NCBI GenBank assembly: GCA_045530725.1 | Contig: JAZSCT010000038.1 | Location: 40,545 to 104,544 of the forward strand | Origin: SIG435 sp045530725 | Lineage (GTDB): Bacteria > Bacillota > Clostridia > UMGS1810 | Direction of reading: 5' to 3' | Length of the DNA stretch: 64,000 nucleotides | Part shown: positions 62,019 through 64,000 of the stretch, piece by piece | Layout: each line of letters opens with the position of its first letter | Position numbering within the stretch: position 1 is the first letter of the stretch | Position numbers and translations under genes: made by a program | Notes under the pieces: model-generated | Told to the model about the DNA's origin: nothing | The model's database searches: none | What the model saw: only the letters and a program-made list of their open reading frames with translations

Positions 62019-62489
62019 TTATATTAATGAAAATATAAGCGGTATGGTAACTACTGTGAAAAGATGAGATATAACTGCCATCTCTGCAGCAACTGATGTG
62101 TCCTTTCCGTAAGCACTGGGAATAACTATTGTGTTAAGTCCCAGATGCATAGAAAGAGAACATACTCCGCAGATAAATATTGTTTCAGAAAGACTTAAAA
62201 ACTGTGCCGCAAATATGAATATCAGAGGAAATATTACCAGTCTTATGACAGATATAATGTATATACTTACATTTGTAAATGCTTTTTTAAGAGAATTTGA
62301 CGATACCACCACCCATGTAAGAAGCATTGCAACAGGCGACATACAACTTCCCGATGCGTCTATATGCGAACTAATCCACCTTGGCACAGGGATACTCATA
62401 AGCCCTATTATCATACCTGTAATCATAGCCATAGACATAGGATTAACAAATGCTTTAAGGATTTCTCTGAAAGTCTGCTTTTTGTCCAT
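62019..62489 (-). CDS. Half-size AEC (auxin efflux carrier) family permease, probably truncated
   Basis: 156 residues with five membrane helices, matching only the C-terminal half of AEC permeases (normally about 300 residues). KAFVNPMSMAMITGMIIGL corresponds to the mid-protein helix and GLNTIVIPSAYGKDTSVAAE to the conserved later segment. GAGGG lies upstream of the ATG, so a product could be made. No N-terminal half is present in the 120 bases before the TetR gene. It may be a pseudogene or a rare half transporter; I favour decay. Confidence 0.6.
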   Translation of the reverse strand: MDKKQTFREILKAFVNPMSMAMITGMIIGLMSIPVPRWISSHIDASGSCMSPVAMLLTWVVVSSNSLKKAFTNVSIYIISVIRLVIFPLIFIFAAQFLSLSETIFICGVCSLSMHLGLNTIVIPSAYGKDTSVAAEMAVISHLFTVVTIPLIFSLI

Positions 62490-62611
62490 TTATATCCCTC
62501 GTACAGAAAATTTGTTCCATTATATATAGATATACTGAAATTCTTTTCTAGAACACCATACAGGTAAGCCTGTGTCAAGTGTATTAAGGATTTTGAACAA
62601 AAACAGAGAAT

Positions 62612-63205
62612 TTATATAAGATTGTTCTTTCCAAAAATGCATTGACGTATTATCTGTGATACTTCCTGAATACTTTTTTCACACTCATCACTTAGCCATT
62701 CTGTCACAATGGCGGTGATTCCGCTGAGATAAAATCTCATCACATACTTTCTGTCAGAAACCTGATAGTCAAATCTCTCAAGTATGGGATTAAATATATT
62801 TTCATAAAGTCTGTGAAAAATATTATTAACCTCAAAAGATTCAGGATGAGACAAAACTGTCTTAAACAGATATCTGTTTTCTTTGATATAGAATAGATAC
62901 GGACTAAGATACTTATCCGAAATAAAATTTAATTCTTCCAGCGGACATCCCCTGAATTTATCAGTTATGTTTTCTCTGTCAACATCAAAATGTGCGCTGA
63001 AATCATCAAGAAGATATCTTACCGTTTCGCTGAGTAAATCTGCAGTATTCTCATAATGCAGATAAAAGGTGGAACGGTTTACCTGTGCTCTTTTACATAT
63101 TTCGCTGACTGTTATATACTCAAAAGGCTTTTCTTCAAGAAGGGATATGAGTGCCTTGTCCATCTTCTTTGCAGTATTAAAATATTTACTTTCGGATTTG
63201 TTCAA
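62612..63205 (-). CDS. TetR/AcrR-family transcriptional regulator
   Basis: 197 residues. The N-terminal TetR helix-turn-helix (about 10-60) reads TVSEICKRAQVNRSTFYLHY, a textbook motif. The helical C-terminal domain (about 75-190) resembles TetR_C_7-type ligand or dimer domains. Repressors of this family usually control adjacent membrane proteins. It follows the small membrane protein gene by 23 bases, and the palindrome at 63602 lies at the head of that operon. Confidence 0.88.
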   Translation of the reverse strand: MNKSESKYFNTAKKMDKALISLLEEKPFEYITVSEICKRAQVNRSTFYLHYENTADLLSETVRYLLDDFSAHFDVDRENITDKFRGCPLEELNFISDKYLSPYLFYIKENRYLFKTVLSHPESFEVNNIFHRLYENIFNPILERFDYQVSDRKYVMRFYLSGITAIVTEWLSDECEKSIQEVSQIIRQCIFGKNNLI

Positions 63206-63228
63206 AGTTCTCCCCTTCTCTCAGATTA

Positions 63229-63582
63229 TTATTCCTCTTCGCTTATTTTACGTGCAAGTTCAACAATCTCATAAGCATATTTTGATTTATCCTTTTCAAG
63301 TTTTCTTTTGTAAACGGGATAATTGATACCGCAAAGGATAAGACCGATAATGCCGATTACAACTCCTGCAACCAAAGATACCGTTCCGCTTCCTATTGCT
63401 CCCATTGCAAGGCTCATTCCTGTGCCGAGGATAAGTGATGAGATGATACCGAATGTGTAGGTGAATATTGTTGCGGGAAGTTTTGCCTTGTTGTCAAGTT
63501 TCTTTAATGCAACGATTTTTGAATTGTCCTTTGGTGCATAATCCTTTGCTATTGCTTCTGCTACGATTTTGTCTGTGTTCAT
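63229..63582 (-). CDS. Small conserved membrane protein of unknown function
   Basis: 117 residues. A polar N-terminus (NTDKIVAEAIAKDYAPKD) precedes KKLDNKAKLPATIFTYTFGI, two membrane helices (about 38-62 and 66-88) and a charged tail NYPVYKRKLEKDKSKYAYEI. Similar proteins are common in Firmicutes beside TetR genes and are sometimes labelled dihydropteridine reductase without evidence. AAAGGAGG precedes the ATG. Probably repressed by the TetR protein encoded downstream. Confidence 0.8.
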   Translation of the reverse strand: MNTDKIVAEAIAKDYAPKDNSKIVALKKLDNKAKLPATIFTYTFGIISSLILGTGMSLAMGAIGSGTVSLVAGVVIGIIGLILCGINYPVYKRKLEKDKSKYAYEIVELARKISEEE

Positions 63583-63601
63583 TTTTGAATCCTCCTTTTG
63601 T

Positions 63602-63620
63602 TTTATACTTTAAGTATAAA
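63602..63620. promoter_or_regulatory. Palindromic operator candidate for the TetR regulator
   Basis: TTTATACTT-T-AAGTATAAA, a perfect 9-1-9 palindrome, 20 bases upstream of the membrane-protein start codon. The size fits a TetR operator. Confidence 0.55.
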
Positions 63621-63804
63621 TAAAGAAAGAATAAAACTGAACAACATATTTTTTAATTTTTGTTGAATTAAAACAAATACAACAGTATTTTATCATAACT
63701 ATATTTAAAAATGCTCCGCTTAATGTCCCCAATAAAAAGTATTGTGTAATAAAAAGCATCCGAAGATGTATTTTTCTGGGAAAGGATAACAATTTAGATG
63801 CACT

Positions 63805-64000
63805 CTAATCATTGTTTTTCTTAGCCGTGTTTATAGATGAAATAAGTATTCTCTTAATTTCTTCCGCAAGATTGATGGAATTATCGTAATCATATTCAAA
63901 CAATTTTGTATTCTTTAAAAGTGTAAGCCAATATATACTTTCGCTTACTTCTTTCAAAGAAATATGTAGTTTAGCAATAAAATCAGGTTTGCTATTACCA
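63805..64000 (-). CDS. Four-helix bundle protein (S23/Avd-like), 3' part, cut by window edge
   Basis: 65 codons to TAG at 63805. The reading KPDFIAKLHISLKEVSESIY then WLTLLKNTKLF and EEIKRILISSINTAKKNND matches the C-terminal helices of the four-helix bundle family (23S rRNA intervening-sequence proteins, Avd-like). The family forms homopentamers and binds nucleic acid; the role of stand-alone copies is unclear. The N-terminus is outside the window. Confidence 0.75.
   Translation of the reverse strand, partial: GNSKPDFIAKLHISLKEVSESIYWLTLLKNTKLFEYDYDNSINLAEEIKRILISSINTAKKNND

Noticed and set aside
63610..63792. 60-codon frame upstream of the small membrane protein
   Set aside because: No ribosome binding site; it overlaps the operator and promoter region of the TetR operon.

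Overview
The window is AT-rich Firmicutes DNA from an anaerobic, spore-forming member of the class Clostridia. The grounds are a gerA-type spore germination operon, a trimeric electron-bifurcating [FeFe] hydrogenase, a cdaA-cdaR-glmM operon, typical Clostridia rpoB/rpoC and 11 tRNA genes. Two secreted GH10 xylanases and several surface proteins with copper-amine-oxidase-like 'stalk' domains suggest a fibre-degrading gut or rumen organism. I cannot name the species.

Layout. 1-1.7 kb: scpB (cut by the window edge), scpA and a site-2 protease. 1.8-5.9 kb: germinant receptor genes A, B and C plus a 53-residue two-helix membrane protein. 6-13.4 kb: a leftward run of serC-serA, DUF1015, rlmH, dinB, an ABC-F ATPase and a small cysteine protein. 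13.5-16.6 kb: a TepA-like ClpP relative, a phosphohexomutase, and tRNA-Met, -Glu and -Ser. 16.7-18.4 kb: a mobile-element zone with a REP-associated (RAYT) transposase, its REP palindromes and a duplicated gene 5' end. 18.5-26.4 kb: rpoB-rpoC behind one strong promoter and a ~250-nt structured leader. 26.5-34.3 kb: an EamA transporter, a DeoR regulator, a xylanase-isomerase operon divergent from an AraC regulator, and several decayed genes (AraC C-terminus, flavin oxidoreductase, a third GH10, an Ig-like domain). 34.3-37.3 kb: metY-metA-kinase operon with a probable attenuator. 37.3-41 kb: gene fragments, GIY-YIG protein, TlpA/CcdA pair and seven leftward tRNAs. 41-46.6 kb: cdaA-cdaR-glmM-Clp ATPase. 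46.7-49.3 kb: cysteine desulfurase with DUF3343, and an MreB-like gene. 49.6-52.3 kb: tRNA-Glu(CTC), a ribokinase fragment and the second xylanase. 52.7-56.9 kb: hydC-hydB-hydA. 57.1-61.8 kb: a secreted LRR / transglutaminase-like / LRR operon. 62-64 kb: a half-size AEC permease, a TetR regulator, a small membrane protein and the end of a four-helix-bundle gene.

The most interesting element is upstream of metY: a consensus promoter, a Shine-Dalgarno sequence and a 20-codon reading frame with five methionines, followed by four mutually exclusive pairing segments. The last segment holds the metY ribosome binding site and ends in a U run. This has the form of a methionine-sensing leader-peptide attenuator, with no SAM-riboswitch or T-box core visible. 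Also notable are strings of mini-hairpins beside every tRNA terminator, the RAYT/REP system, the structured rpoB leader, the extra small membrane protein in the ger operon and the xylanase gene graveyard.

All calls were made by eye from sequence, motifs and context. No database search or folding program was run.
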